64,000 nt of DNA from Rehmannia glutinosa (Eukaryota; Streptophyta; Magnoliopsida; Lamiales; Orobanchaceae), in NCBI GenBank assembly GCA_016081115.2, contig CM071931.1, forward strand, positions 19,072,317 to 19,136,316, given 5' to 3'. Both the position numbers and the translations under genes were made by a program. Under the pieces are notes generated by a model. The model did no database searches, was not told where the DNA came from, and worked only from the letters and a program-made list of their open reading frames with translations. Numbering within the stretch: the stretch's first letter is position 1; every line of letters starts with the position of its first letter. Positions 23,801 through 35,360 of the stretch are shown here, in pieces.

Positions 23801-26011
23801 TGCCATAATCATAATTAATCCTGGCAAATTGCTTGGGGATTTTAGGTTCATCTGTTTGTCCCTTTTGTCCGTATGCCTGCATATGTGTTTTAGCAATTGC
23901 CTTTCTTGGGTAATTGTGGTGTCTTTGAGTGTAGTGCCTAGGTGCATATGTGTGCGATGAAAGCTCTTGTACTTTTGGAATGGCCTTTCGAGTTCTAGGC
24001 CTTTGCCATTTGGGCTTATATTCCATAAGTTTATCCGATAGTTTACATTATTCCAATCGACTTGATTTGGATATTTTCTACCATTCCCATCATATGTATT
24101 TCTCTTATAGATTTTCTGGGATTTTTGGTAGCTCGCTTCTTCTTTACAGAGTAATTTTTGTTTGGAGTTTCTTTGAGGAACTCGGCTGAATCTCTTCTCG
24201 CTTGTCCTTTCAAAGCGACTCAACTGGTCGTTTTTCCTTTTCCTTTATAACCAAGGCCGTTTTCTTGTTATGGTGCTTTGATTGAATGTGTGTTCAACAT
24301 TTAGAGTTTTGGATTTTTCAGATTCTTCATGGCTTGAAGATCCTTTTTCCAAAGTTACTTTTGAGGTTTGACATAGCATAGAGGAATTAAATCCTAAGCC
24401 TGTTTTGTCTCCACATTCTCTTTGACTCATAATAAGATCATCCAATGATTTAGATGCCTTTGTGAATGAGGCAATAACATTCTTGAGGTCATTCTCCTCT
24501 TTTCTATAGCATAATTTCGCTATTAATTTAGCATTTTCAATTTTTAAACTTTCATTCTCATCGGCTATTTGACTTAGAGTACTCGGTTCCTTAGTCACTT
24601 TGAGTTTTGACTCTTGAGTAGGTTGTTTTCCTCATTTAACAAGTGTGTGTGAGGATTTAATGTATTCAAAATCTTTCATCATTTTGCCTAATGAATCATA
24701 AAGATCAGTGGGTGATGAAGTGTGTGTGTTTCGATCACTATCATCGGAGTGTGAGTTTGATGAGTTAGATTGTACCTCATCTTCTTGGTCGATTGATCTT
24801 GTTCCTTGGCCATCAAGCGGATCAGGGCTTCTTCTTTAGAGTCACTTGAGTAGTCGGCTTCACTTGCTCTCGAGTCGATGTCTCTCTTGACTTAGTTGTC
24901 TCAAAGATCTCTCTGCACCATCATTCCTTTTTCTTTTCTTGTCTTCTTTCTCTCAAGACCTTTCTTTCTTCTTCATTCTTGTATTTGTTGACTACAGGAT
25001 ATGAGCAAATCAATGGCATAGTGACTGGTTGTCTACAGTTCCAACATAGATATTCAGACCTTTTGATCGCCTCTTTCCATTCTTGGATTGTCCCTTTGAT
25101 ACTCAACTTTTGATGATCTGTTCTCTTGGTTGGCCTATCTTCCTTGATTTGGAGGGAGCCGAGTGTCTTCTCGGAAGATTCACCCTTTCCTCTCTTGTAG
25201 TTCTTATTGAAGAACTTGTTGAACCTCTTGACCATCGGGCTATTTCTTCTGGATCAATGACTTCTTTGACCTCGGCCTCTCTTCCCATCTTTAACAATTA
25301 GAGCAAATTTGTTTTGGGTACAACTGTCTCTCTTCCTGGTCTTTTCTTCTCACTCAAACTCGTAGGCTTTGAGGTCCGAGAATAATTCATGGTTGGATGT
25401 CTTTGATAGGTCCATGGAATGTCTCAGTGTCATGACCTTCATTTCCCATTTAGCTGGAAGACTTTTTAGGATCTTCATACACATTTCTTCGTGTATATTC
25501 CTTTCCAAGTGCATAACTCATTTGTGATTTACGTGAACCGAGCATCTAGTTGATCCAGGTTTTCTCCCGAGATCATTTTGAAGTTCTCAAATTTCGTACA
25601 ACCACCGATAATTTGTTTTCTTTGATTTGCTCTCGAGCCTTCACAAATCAATGTCACTTGTCCTGCATTTCTTTAGCCGTTTTGCATGATTTGACTTTAT
25701 TGAACATGGCTTTGTCCAAGGTTTTGTAAAGGATGTCCTTGGCTACATTGTCAGGTTATATCTTTTTCGTCATCATTTGTCCATTCGGGTTCTTGGTTTT
25801 TCAACCATGATCGTCCGGGAGCAACATCTCTTCTTCCTTCGATTTAGCTCTTTCTTACACTGTGTTCACTTTTAAGATTTGCGGTGGCCATCTTTCTATT
25901 ACTATCCACATCTCATCATGTAATCTTTGATAGATGAGCTCGCATACAAATTTTCCAATCATCAAATTCTTCAATTGTGAACATAGGGATGCGTGTTAAA
26001 TTTGCTTCCAT
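23801..26011 (-). pseudogene. Copia C gag
   Basis: The most upstream ATG is at 26011-26009 and reads MEANLTRIPMFTIEEFDDWK; element A has CTG at the matching place. The gag continues in broken frames: 25297-25103, then 25235-24921 with the knuckle region CWNCRQPVTMPLIC, where the GH of the CCHC motif is lost, then coiled-coil-like pieces (24598-24245) and a basic linker (24223-23690). Between 25297 and 25980 the frame is too broken for a long ORF, but alignment with A (34876-35226) is clear. Gag would form the particle and package RNA. Confidence 0.85.
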
Positions 26012-26125
26012 GATGATAACTTTTAATGATAAAAAGAGTTTTGAAAGTTTAAGTACTAAAGCAGACTTTGAAAAGTTTGGAAATCTAGTTCAAGAACTAA
26101 ATGCGGAGGGTTCAATGAACCAATC

Positions 26126-26138
26126 GCTTCCGATACCA
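26126..26138 (-). other. Primer binding site of element C
   Basis: On the minus strand, TGGTATCGGAAGC lies directly after the 5' LTR. It resembles the initiator tRNA-Met PBS TGGTATCAGAGC, with two differences. Confidence 0.8.
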
Positions 26139-26140
26139 CT

Positions 26141-27706
26141 TGTAGGTCCCAAGGGGTGTAAGTGTAAGGTTTAGAAGGGGGTTGAATAAACCTTACCAAA
26201 TTTTCGATTTAGTCCTTTTAAATATACGAGTTGATTCTTCACGATTTGTGTCCTTGATGGATATCGATTTAGTCAATCAAGAGAGTTAGTCTCTCAATGG
26301 ACTCAATCGAGCCGTTGATGGAATAACTCATTGTTGACTCTAAATTAACTCAACCGTGGTTTTGTTTTTAGCGGAAGACTTAACACCCTTAAGTTTGATT
26401 AAGTAAGAGTTTAGTCTTTGGGTTTAGTACTTGTATTATCAAATGGATAGCAAATTTATCAAAGATATATAAGCGAGTTAAAAATGCGGGAATTAAAATC
26501 TTTGAAATGTAAATGACACGGTGAAATTTTTATAGAGGTTCAAGATGGGGTAATTCTTCAACTCCTCTCTTCTCCAATTCCCCGGAGGAATCCACTAGGT
26601 AATGATCGGTTTACAAAGTGGTAAAAGTCCAGGATACAAGTCTTGATCACACGCCTAACTTGATCCTTTGGGACTCGATCCGAGACGCCTTGATCACTCG
26701 GTGGCTTCTCGTGACGACTCGCCTTCTTCATAGGGCATTTGTCTTGCTACTACTTTGACCACTTGCTCAAGCTCTTTGGATTTGATCACGAAGCCCTCCA
26801 AAAGCTTAAGACTTGGTTCGACCTTGAACCTTCCTACAAACCTTCGTGGAATGTAGACCCCTTTTCTTCAAAAGTTTCCTCTTCAACTCGATTGAAGTTC
26901 TCTTTCCTTCACAAGTTAGTGTTGGATTGATGTACTTCGTAATGTAGTTTGAGGATTAATCTTGAATGATTTGAGTATTTTTGGTTATAATTTTAATTGA
27001 TTTCTTGAATGTTCGTGGTTCGTAACCTTCTCTCGAGTCATTCCTCGCCTTTTATAGTGATCTTTCAAAAATTTGCCCGTTGAAGAGATAGGCTTATTTT
27101 TGAAAATCACTTGCGAGTCGTTGGCTTGTCTTGTTGCGATCCTTGGAATTGCCATTTCCTCGTATGAATTGTTCTTTCACCTTTTCGAGTTCGACACGGT
27201 GTAGTGCTTCCCATTTGTTCATTCCTTTTGCACGCTTCGGGACCGAGCACTCGAGAAAGGTGGTATGGAGATATTACTTGTTTAAGTAAATCTCTTGATT
27301 TACGGCAACGGATCTTTTCTGATTATCTCGACTTGACCGCATTTCTTTGCTTTCCCCAGGTGACTTAGAGTCAACTTCCAATCATTGGATGACTCTTTGT
27401 CACTTCAACTTGAGACTTGGCTTTTCTCGAGTTGACTTGACCGACGATACTCCACTTAGCCGCATTTCACCGCTTCTTCAAGAGAGTTCCGTCTACTCTT
27501 CTTTTTGCCATACTCAAATTTGTCTCACACAGTGAGTCTTCCTTCCGATCTTGATTGTCTTCTTGCATGTTAGGCGTAGGCGACTTAACTCAGCTTGGCC
27601 AGCTCTAATTGTTACAATGCATTTTACAGCAAGAATTGGGGTGCCAACTTTCTATTCTAAGTTTTACATGGCATTCATCAAAATCTAAACAATAAAATTC
27701 CTAACA
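26141..27706 (-). repeat. Element C 5' LTR
   Basis: This 1566-bp LTR starts TGTTAGGAATTTT on the minus strand and ends GGGACCTACA just before the PBS. It is the full-length partner of the truncated 3' LTR. Confidence 0.9.
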
Positions 27707-28270
27707 GGCTTGATTCTTAATTACACTTGCACTCAAAATTATATTATTCATTATCGAGTTATAATCTTGAGTTTTTGGGTTCATCATTCAACACAAGATA
27801 TCTTTGTGAGTGTTCTTGTGGTAAGAACACACTTGGGTGATGTAGGTGTTAGGTGAAAGAAGATTGTGGTAATCTTCTTATTGAAGAGTTTGGTGCTCTT
27901 TGAGGTGTTGAAGAATTTGGTATTCTTCAAGGTTGAAGATTGTGGTAATCTTCACAAGGTGTCGTAGAAGATTGTGGTAATCTTCAAGGGAGATTGAGGT
28001 AATCTCCAAGGAGGTGTTGTAAGGTGATGTTGTATTAATTGTGGTAATTAATAAAATCTTTTTTCTTTTTTAAATCCATCCCGGAGATACTGGGGTGGTA
28101 GAGGACTAGGCCCTAGGTGGGTTGAACCTCTATAAATCGAGGCGTGTTGTTTAATTTCCGCACATTTATTCTTGTCTTTGATTGATCATTCGAAAAAGAG
28201 GGCTAATTGCAAAAAATCGGCATAATCTATTCACCCCACCTCTAAATTATGGTAGCCACTTGGACTAACA
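27707..28270 (+). repeat. Element B 5' LTR, second part
   Basis: This is the remaining 564 bp of LTR1 after the insertion of C, ending GGACTAACA. It includes a tandem-like purine-rich stretch with repeated GAAGATTGTGGTAATCTTC units (27855-27990), shared with LTR2. Confidence 0.9.
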
Positions 28271-28272
28271 AG

Positions 28273-28285
28273 TGGTATCAAAGCC
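28273..28285 (+). other. Primer binding site of element B
   Basis: TGGTATCAAAGCC lies two bases after LTR1. It matches the initiator tRNA-Met PBS with one difference and confirms plus orientation. Confidence 0.88.
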
Positions 28286-28327
28286 AAACTCTTTGGCTAG
28301 CTCGTTCCGAGTAAAGAGGAAAGATCC

Positions 28328-29859
28328 ATGGCTACGAACGAGAGCTATCTACCGACCGGCGCTTCATTCAATATACCGCCTCTTTTCGACTCCAACAATT
28401 ATGCATTTTGGAAAGATAGAATGGAATGCTTCATACAAGGTTGAGGGTTCGATATTTGGAACACGGTTATAAATAGAGTATCCATCCCAATGAAGTAAAA
28501 GGAAGATGACACTCAAATTCCAAAGCCCTCAAGGATTATGATGATGATGACAAGAAAATATTCTCCTTAAACGGTAAAGCTCTTAACATTCTTCATTGTT
28601 CTCTTACCGCTACGGAGTATAATCGAATTAGAGGTATTCGATCCGCTCATGATGTGTGGGAAAAATTAGAAAATATCTATGAAGGGACCAAGAAAGTTGA
28701 TCAAGCTAGAAAAACAATGCTTGTTAAAGATTTTGAAAATTTCACAATGCTCGAGGGTGAAGGGATTTCAAAAATGGTTGAAAGGCTCGACAACATTGTA
28801 AATTCTTTGTGGGCACTCGAAAAAGTCATTTCGGAAGAAGACAAAGTTACCAAAATTTTAAATGTTCTTCCCGGCTCTTGGTCCAAAAAGGTGACGGCTA
28901 TCATGGAAGCTCAAAATTTAGAAACTCTAAATTTTGATGAGCTTATTGGAAATCTTATCATCTATGAAGCATATGCAAATGAAAAGAGTAATTCAAAAGC
29001 ATCCACCTCTCAACCGGATTTTATAACAACTTAGGATTAGCTTCTTACAACTTCCGATGATGAAGAAGCCGAGCAATGTCTAATGAGAATCGAAGAAGAA
29101 AATGAGGTACGCTCTAATCCCTCTACTTCTTTTAGTAATGAATTGCATGATGATTATGATGAATTACAAAATGATATTGATGAGCTTCAAAATGAATTCC
29201 AAAGCTTGCTCTTTAAATTCAAAAATTTGAAAAAGGAATTCAACACCATGAAAAATGAAAATGATAGTTTACATGCTTCTTATGAATCTCTTACTAGTTC
29301 TCATAATGTTATACTTGATAAGGTTAGAATTCTTGAAGAAGAAAATAGTACTCTAACTAAGGATATTGATTGCATGAAAAATGATATGTTGAAGTTTAAC
29401 TTGAGTACCGATAAAATGACCAAAATTCTTGATGTACAAAGTTGTGATCATTTGAAACTAGGACTTGGTTATAAGCCTAATATTATTCATGATAAGAAAA
29501 AGAACCAAGTCTCTATGCATGTTGGTCATTATTCTTCTAGAATTATTACATGTTTCTATTGTGGTAAAATTGGTCACACGACTAATACTTGTTGGGTTAA
29601 AAATAGTTCTAATTATTGGAGACCTAAAAGTCTCAATATTAATCCCAAAGGACCCAAACACTTGAGGGTACCACAAGAAAATTTTATGTTAGGTACTCGG
29701 CGCAATAAAAATCAAAGGAGTTTTAAATTGTCATATAGACAACAAATGATCGCGCCATATGATCGAACGAAGAGATATTATCAACAAAATTATTTTTCAA
29801 GAAGAAGGTATAATCAACAATGGGAAAGATACAACCCTTGGCAATGGCGAAATTGGTAA
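28328..29859 (+). pseudogene. Copia B gag
   Basis: Gag starts at the ATG on 28328 (MATNESYLPTGASF), like D. The UBN2-type core runs 28654-29034 (NILHCSLTATEYNRI upstream, WEKLENIYEGTKKVDQARK, GEGISKMVERLDNIVNSL). Then comes a long coiled coil (29150-29420; ELQNDIDELQNEFQSL) and a CCHC knuckle CFYCGKIGHTTNTCW (29550-29600), followed by a very basic Arg/Asn/Gln tail. Defects: TGA near 28444, TAA near 28497, a frameshift near 28520, and two TAG codons at about 29032-29040, with the same frame open on both sides. Length and layout fit Sirevirus gag. Confidence 0.88.
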
Positions 29860-30570
29860 CTCTTATCCTCTTCTTGAAATATGCATTGTCTTTTTATAAT
29901 TATTGCACATTTTCATGTCTTTAATTTTTGTATTGATTGTCAAAATTCTTTATAAAATTATTTCTTAAAAATGAGGTCTCAATTTAATATTCTCGGATTT
30001 TTAAATTTCAAACTCTTGTTGATTCCTTAAATAGCATAGTATGTGCTACTTGTTCAACTTCTATGTTGTTCAATATTGTGTATATTATTCGATATTACTA
30101 TGCTCTTGCGCTAGATATTTTGTCAAGTTTTTGCAGGAAATATTTTGGTATTAAGGAACAAATGATCGTAGACTTATCCATTGCCATCTACGTCATAAAG
30201 TGTCAAGATCGCGAAAGGCATATTGGTTGACAAATAAATTCGAGGTATGTTTATCAACTTTCATTATTCTAATATACTCGAAAATTCTTCATGTCTTATG
30301 CCTATATGTTCGATTTCAAAACTATCCCAACGAATCTCATTAAAGTGTCGTTAAAAGAAATTTTCAAATATTTGAAAGGCACTTCTTCTTATGGCTTGTT
30401 TTATCCAAAGTTTTAAAACGTTAAATATTTTTCGGGATAACAAGTCCGGTGTATATAATTTTTCAAAATTCGATTCTTCATAATCGAATTAAATACATTG
30501 AGATTCTACATTTTTAAGGGATTGCGTTTCTTAAACAAAAATTTGAGATGTGTTTAATTCCGTCTCAAAG
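29860..30570 (+). pseudogene. Copia B pol remnants
   Basis: Only shreds of pol remain. Near 30360-30410 one frame reads KYLKGTSSYGLFYPKF, the RT/RNase H junction of Copia, and near 30480-30520 there is a decayed RNase H end resembling HIEIR-HF. Integrase and most of RT are absent, so the deletion covers nearly all of pol. Confidence 0.65.
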
Positions 30571-31897
30571 ATAACTCGCGGACTTTTGTTTCTAATCGTT
30601 TACCTCCGAGTCTTTACCTCATTTCGAGCTTGTTTAGGCATAATGTATATTAAATGAGGTCTATGATTGCTATTTGCATGTTTTTAAAACTTAGGGGTGA
30701 AAAATCGGATTTTTTGTGCAAAATTCGGACAGAAACAGAACTGGTGTCCAGGCACCGGTCGGCAGAGAGGTCGACCGGTCGACCAGTTGCAGGCACCGGT
30801 TGCCCTAGGTGATTTTAGGGATAAAATTGGTTATGTCCTTCATTTCGTATTTTTGATCATTTTCTTCCAAAAATCGAACCCCTTCGCATTTTTCACACAA
30901 AATTCACTCAAAATAATTTTCTTCTTATAAAATCTATATTTTTTGAGTTTATGTAACTTCTATTTCATCCATATCATCCGACTTCTCCGATCAATTGGTA
31001 AGAATTTCTCCTTTTAATCTCAATTGGGTTGAACCCTTGAGAATGTGCTTGTATCTTGATATATTGATGAAATTCTTGTATTAGTATAATGTATATGCTG
31101 ATTGTTGATGGATGAATGTTATATTACTGCATTTGGTGATGAAAGTTTTTGGCTTAAATGAAATACAAAGGCGTTATATATCTCTTGTTTTATTCGACGC
31201 ACGCCAAGTGTTCGACAAAATGTTTCTATGAAAAATTCATCACCTACATGATTCTCTTGATTTGAAAAGTCTTATAAGTTTATAGAGATCATGTTTTATC
31301 ACTCAAATGAGCTTTTACAAAACAAATGATCAATTTTTCCGTTTTATTTGGAATTTAAGCTTCATTGTTCAATATGCTCGATAAATCGATTAAGTTGTGC
31401 ACTTTGATATAATTGTATGATATTTTAATCGTGCTAACATTCTTTTTGATGATTCCAAAGGGGAAAAAACAGGAAAAATGCTCATACGCTCAAAGAAGCA
31501 AAAATAAGCTCGCAAGAAAAGCTATAAGCTAGGGCTCTTAAAAGCCAAAACCTGTGAATAATACTTAGTCCATGTGATGTATTATGGATTTTTATGCTTA
31601 ACTAATGATGTCTTTGTGACAAGGGGAGCTTCTAAGCTCAAATAATTCAAGCTTATTTTGTAAAAGCTAAGCTTTTAGCTTTTAGTTAGTTGTTTCTATA
31701 CTTGTTCTTGATGTGCATATTGATAGGGGGAGCTTGTGCAAAATGTTTTTGAAACATATTTTCTCCTATCCTAGTGTTTATTCTTATGATAAATGTTGTT
31801 TGTTATGGATTGATGTTTTAGACCAGAAAATATGTTTTGTTTTTAAAATCGATCTCCTAAAATTGTTTTGGTTTGTAATCGTCAAAAAGGGGGAGAT
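30571..31897 (+). other. Element B 3' internal noncoding region with repeated PPT-like tracts
   Basis: No gene is visible. A GGTCGACCGGTCGACC palindrome lies near 30767-30782, resembling those of the LTRs. PPT-like tracts recur at about 31458 (AAAGGGGAAAAAA), 31620 (AAGGGGAGCTT), 31722 (ATAGGGGGAGCTTG) and 31884 (AAAAAGGGGGAGATT); the last touches LTR2 and is the functional PPT. Repeated PPTs are a known Sirevirus trait. Confidence 0.7.
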
Positions 31898-33173
31898 TGT
31901 TAGATAAATGTTTTTATCAAGATTTTGATGATTTTGTTTAAATGAGTTTTTATACCAAAACAATGTTTATAAATGTTGTCCAAATACTCCCAATTGATTT
32001 AAAAATTTTTTACTAATTTTTTGGAGTATTTTTTGAAGTTTATTTTTGACAAAAATCGGACAACATTTCAAGTTGGAGGTCGACCGGTCGAGCAAACGGT
32101 CGACCGGTACCTGGAGAATGCACAAAATGAAACAGAACGCTCTGTATGAAAATTAGAGAAGGGCGTCCGATCTAAGCGGGACGGTCGGACCGGTCGGGCG
32201 ACGGGGCGGGTCGGACCCCCCCGTGACGGCCGCACCCTCCCCGATTGGTACCTGGATCGCACTAATTTTCTCTAACGTTCAAAATTTTCTATAGAGTGAC
32301 CGGTCGCGCTGTGTTAATTTTTGACAGCAAATTTGTACCGTTGGACATCCATATCAGCAAGATTTGCTTTTTAATTTTGTACACTATTTCTACATCTTGT
32401 GATCTTCTTTTTGTAGACAAAAGTGAAGAAGGGGGAGCCTATGTTTGTGAAGACTCTCCTATAAATAGAAGATGATTTTGAAGACAAAATACAAGAACCA
32501 TACAAGTAAATACACAACAAGAAAATCTGCAAATTTATCTAAGCTTTCATAGTCAACATTCTTATTGTACTTATAGCCTAAGTAATTCACTTTCGCATCT
32601 TGAGGTCTAGGCTTGATTCTTGATTACACTTGCACTCAAAATTGTATTATTCATTATCGAGTTGGAATCTTGAGTTTTTGGGTTCATCATTCAACACAAA
32701 ATATCCTTGTGAGTGTTCTTGTGGTAAGAACACATTTGGGTGATGTAGGCGTTAGGTGCAAGAAGATTGTGGTGATCTTCTTATTGAAGAGTTTGGTGCT
32801 CTTTGAGGTGTTGAAGAATTTGGTATTCTTCAAGGTTGAAGATTGTGGTAATCTTCACAAGGTGCCGTAGAAGATTGTGGTAATCTTCAAGGGAGATTGA
32901 GGTAATCTCCAAAGAGGTGTTGTAAGGTGATGTTGTATTAATTGTGGTAATTAATAAAATATTTTTTCTTTTTAAAATCCATCCCGGAGATACTGGGGTT
33001 GTAGAGGACTAGTCCCTAGGTGGGTTGAACCTCTATAAATCGAGGCGTGTTTTTTAATTTCCACACCTTTATTCTTGTCTTTGATTGATCATTCGAAAAA
33101 GAGGGCTAATTGCGAAAAATCAGCATAATCTATTCACCTCCCCTCTAGATTATCGTAGCCACTTGGACTAACA
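31898..33173 (+). repeat. Element B 3' LTR
   Basis: This 1276-bp LTR is nearly identical to LTR1 except for a divergent CpG-rich patch (32155-32235 versus 13430-13510). It carries the same TATA-like box (TCCTATAAATAGAAG, 32457-32471). Confidence 0.93.
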
Positions 33174-33877
33174 CATTATTGGCTAGAAATACAAACATCG
33201 GTCAGTTTAAAAGAAAGTTTGAGAAACAAGATATATTTCTTTCAAATGGATCATATATTTAAATGGTTTCTAATCAATAATTTCTTGGTTTGCATATAGA
33301 TGCAACCACTATCCCAACTCTTTCCAACTGAAGGGTTTCCATATGAATATATTTTTTCCCCGTTGGCGGTACTAGATACGAGTGGTTCCTTTCAATCTAA
33401 CTGAAGGGTTTTTTCATGTATTTTAATACTTTTATTTATTTGAAAATTTTATTTTATTTGTTTTACATTGTATGGTAATTTAGAAAAAAATTCCTAATAA
33501 ACAATGTTAGACATACACTCAATGTAGTTTTATCTCTTTTCGCAAGAAGCAGAGGACTAGAGACTTACAAAATCAATTATTCCAAAACAATATAAAAAAT
33601 CCAACGAAAATTGAATGTCCAGGAGGATTCAAAACTAGTTAAAGAAGGAAAAGCAAACCCACCTCTTCAATTATTTTAACTGCCACTCTATCTTTCACAA
33701 TACTTCCAGGATTCAAGAACTCCACTTTCCCTGGGCGATGGTGGCTGTCGCCGAAAAGAAATCTGTTTCTTCCTTGTTGGTCGTGCGTGGTGTAGCAGTG
33801 TGGTTAGATTCTAATTTCTAAGGCTTTCTTTTAACTTGTGTATTTTAGTAAGAAATCTGCTTCTTCCTTTTAATTAT
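33174..33877. other. CACTA 5' noncoding region, distal part
   Basis: The stretch starts with the second CATTA copy of element B. It is AT-rich with no ORF of note and leads into the right subterminal repeat array. It should hold the CACTA promoter, read leftward, but no clear box was identified. Confidence 0.6.
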
Positions 33878-34410
33878 TTAGCGACGATTTTAAATCCGTC
33901 GCTAAAATGGTAATACTTTAAATTATTTAGCGACAAATGAATTCCGTCGCCAAATTGATAATACTTTAATTAATTAGCGACGGAAATTATTTTCGTCGCT
34001 AACTCGATGATACTTTTAATTATTTAGCGATGGACTTTAAATCCGTCGCTAAATTGATAAATCTTTTAAATTGTTTGGCGACGGATTTTAAATCCGTCGA
34101 TACCATGATAAAAATTTAATTATTTAGCGACGGAATTAAAATCCGTCGCCATTTTTCCCAGTTTTTCGAAATTTTAGCGACGGATGTTGGTTCCGTCGCC
34201 ATTTTATTAATAAAATATTTTTTTGATTTGATTCCATTACTATTTCATCGTTGATCCGTCGTCATTAGCGACGACTTTAGTCCGTCGCTAATATCTGTCG
34301 CTAATGTTCCTTGGAACTATTTATATATTATTTTGGTTTATTCCGTCGGTAGTCCGTCATTGATTCATCGTTATTAGCTTAACACGATCACGCTAATCCA
34401 TCGCTAATTC
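33878..34410. repeat. CACTA subterminal repeat array, right
   Basis: At least ten copies of AGCGACGGA-type motifs occur in both orientations, commonly as TAGCGACGGA/ATCCGTCGCTA pairs with AT-rich spacers of about 30-60 bp. It mirrors the left array. Confidence 0.85.
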
Positions 34411-34427
34411 GCGATTTTCTTGTAGTG
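34411..34427 (-). repeat. CACTA terminal inverted repeat, right (5') end
   Basis: GCGATTTTCTTGTAGTG is the perfect inverted copy of the left end. Target duplication AGT follows at 34428-34430. Confidence 0.95.
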
Positions 34428-34430
34428 AGT

Positions 34431-35253
34431 GTCTCCTGGAGGTTTCACCCTTGTTCTTTTTATAGTTCTTATTAAAGAACTTGTTGAATCTTTTAACTAT
34501 AAGAGCAATCTCCTCTTGGTCAATGGTATCCTTGGAGTTAGCTCTTTTAGATTCTCCAGCCAATAGAGCAGCTATCTTTGGTATAACTATCTCTTCTTAA
34601 TCTTTCATTCGGAGCTCAAATTCATAAGGTTTCAAATCTGAGAATAGCTCATGGTTGGAGATTCTTGTCAGGTCCATGAAGTCTCAAGACCATCACCTTC
34701 ATTTCCCACTCAGATAGGAGTGACCTCAAAATCTTCATATATATCTCCTTCTGTGTGTACTGTTTCCAAGAGGAGATAGCTCATTTGTGATTTCTGTAAA
34801 TCTGGTATCCAACTAATCCAGAGTTTCACCTGCAATCATTTTAAAATTTTAAAATTTTTGTACAACAACAGTTAATTAGTTTTCTTTAATTTGTTCTGAT
34901 CCTTCACAAATTAAAGTTAGTTTCTCGCAAATCTCTTTAACCGTTCTGCATGATTTAACTTTGTTGAATATGGCTTTGTCAAGAGTCTTGTACAAAATAT
35001 CCTTGGCAACATTGTCCAAGTTGTATCTCTTTAGATCTTCATTGGTCCACTCGCATCGAGGCTTTTCAACCATTCCTGGTCTAGGTGCAGCAGCCCTTAT
35101 AGTTGTGTTTACTTTCATTATCTGTAGAGGTCCATCCTCAATGACGAACCGCATTTCATCATGTAAAGCTAAAAGATGTGCCTCCATGCGAATCTTCCAG
35201 TCATCAAATTCCTCAACAGTAAACATAGGAATGCGAGTTAGATTTGCTTCCAG
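34431..35253 (-). pseudogene. Copia A gag, N-terminal half
   Basis: The open frame 35226-34876 reads MFTVEEFDDWKIRMEAHLLA and continues to a typical gag segment (DNVAKDILYKTLDKAIFNKV, TVKEICEKLTLICEG). The ancestral start is probably nine codons upstream (EANLTRIP...), where A now has CTG instead of ATG at 35253-35251. The part 34875-34431 is in broken frames and runs into the CACTA. It rejoins gag at 5276. Confidence 0.85.
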
Positions 35254-35360
35254 ATAATAACTTGTCTTTAAAAGAAAATATTAAAACAACAAGTGTTGTA
35301 TCTTTGAAAAAGATTGAGATCTAGTTCAGTAACCAGTGCAGAAGGCTCAATGAACCAACC

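Larger units (their letters stand above)
13877..27706 (-). mobile_element. Copia LTR retrotransposon C (13.8 kb), inside LTR1 of B
   Basis: Element C is complete in layout on the minus strand: 5' LTR 26141-27706, PBS, gag, protease, integrase, RT/RNase H, extra ORF, PPT, then 3' LTR 13877-15218. It is the same family as element A by LTR, gag and extra-ORF similarity. Its 3' LTR lacks about 170 bp at the outer end, and no 5-bp target duplication is present: the host LTR of B is continuous (GGTCTA joined to GGCTTG) across the insertion. All coding parts are badly broken. Confidence 0.9.
13164..33173 (+). mobile_element. Copia LTR retrotransposon B, gag-only, inside the CACTA
   Basis: The LTRs match end to end (LTR1 1277 bp after removal of element C, LTR2 1276 bp), both starting TGTTAGATAAATG and ending GGACTAACA. 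The target duplication CATTA is at 13159-13163 and 33174-33178. A PBS follows LTR1 and a polypurine tract precedes LTR2. Without element C it is about 6.2 kb. It has a gag of Sirevirus type but only shreds of pol, so it would need enzymes from a relative such as the D family. A T-rich, palindrome-bearing LTR and repeated PPT-like tracts fit the Sirevirus group. Confidence 0.93.
5277..34427 (-). mobile_element. CACTA (En/Spm) DNA transposon, 29151 bp with nested insertions
   Basis: The left end is CACTACAAGAAAATCGC (5277-5293) and the right end is its exact reverse complement (34411-34427). The 3-bp target duplication AGT flanks it at 5274-5276 and 34428-34430. Both ends carry arrays of short inverted subterminal repeats around the core AGCGACGGAT. 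Two transposase-type genes lie on the minus strand (TNP2-like 8513-12174, second gene 5945-8061), so the 5' end is at the right. Removing element B and its target duplication leaves about 9.1 kb, a normal size for an autonomous plant CACTA. Stops and frameshifts in the transposase suggest it is now defective. Confidence 0.95.

Noticed and set aside
27855..27990. Repeated GAAGATTGTGGTAATCTTC units considered as a CRISPR-like array.
   Set aside because: Units are adjacent and irregular, lie within an LTR in a plant genome, and are present in the partner LTR at 32760-32890.
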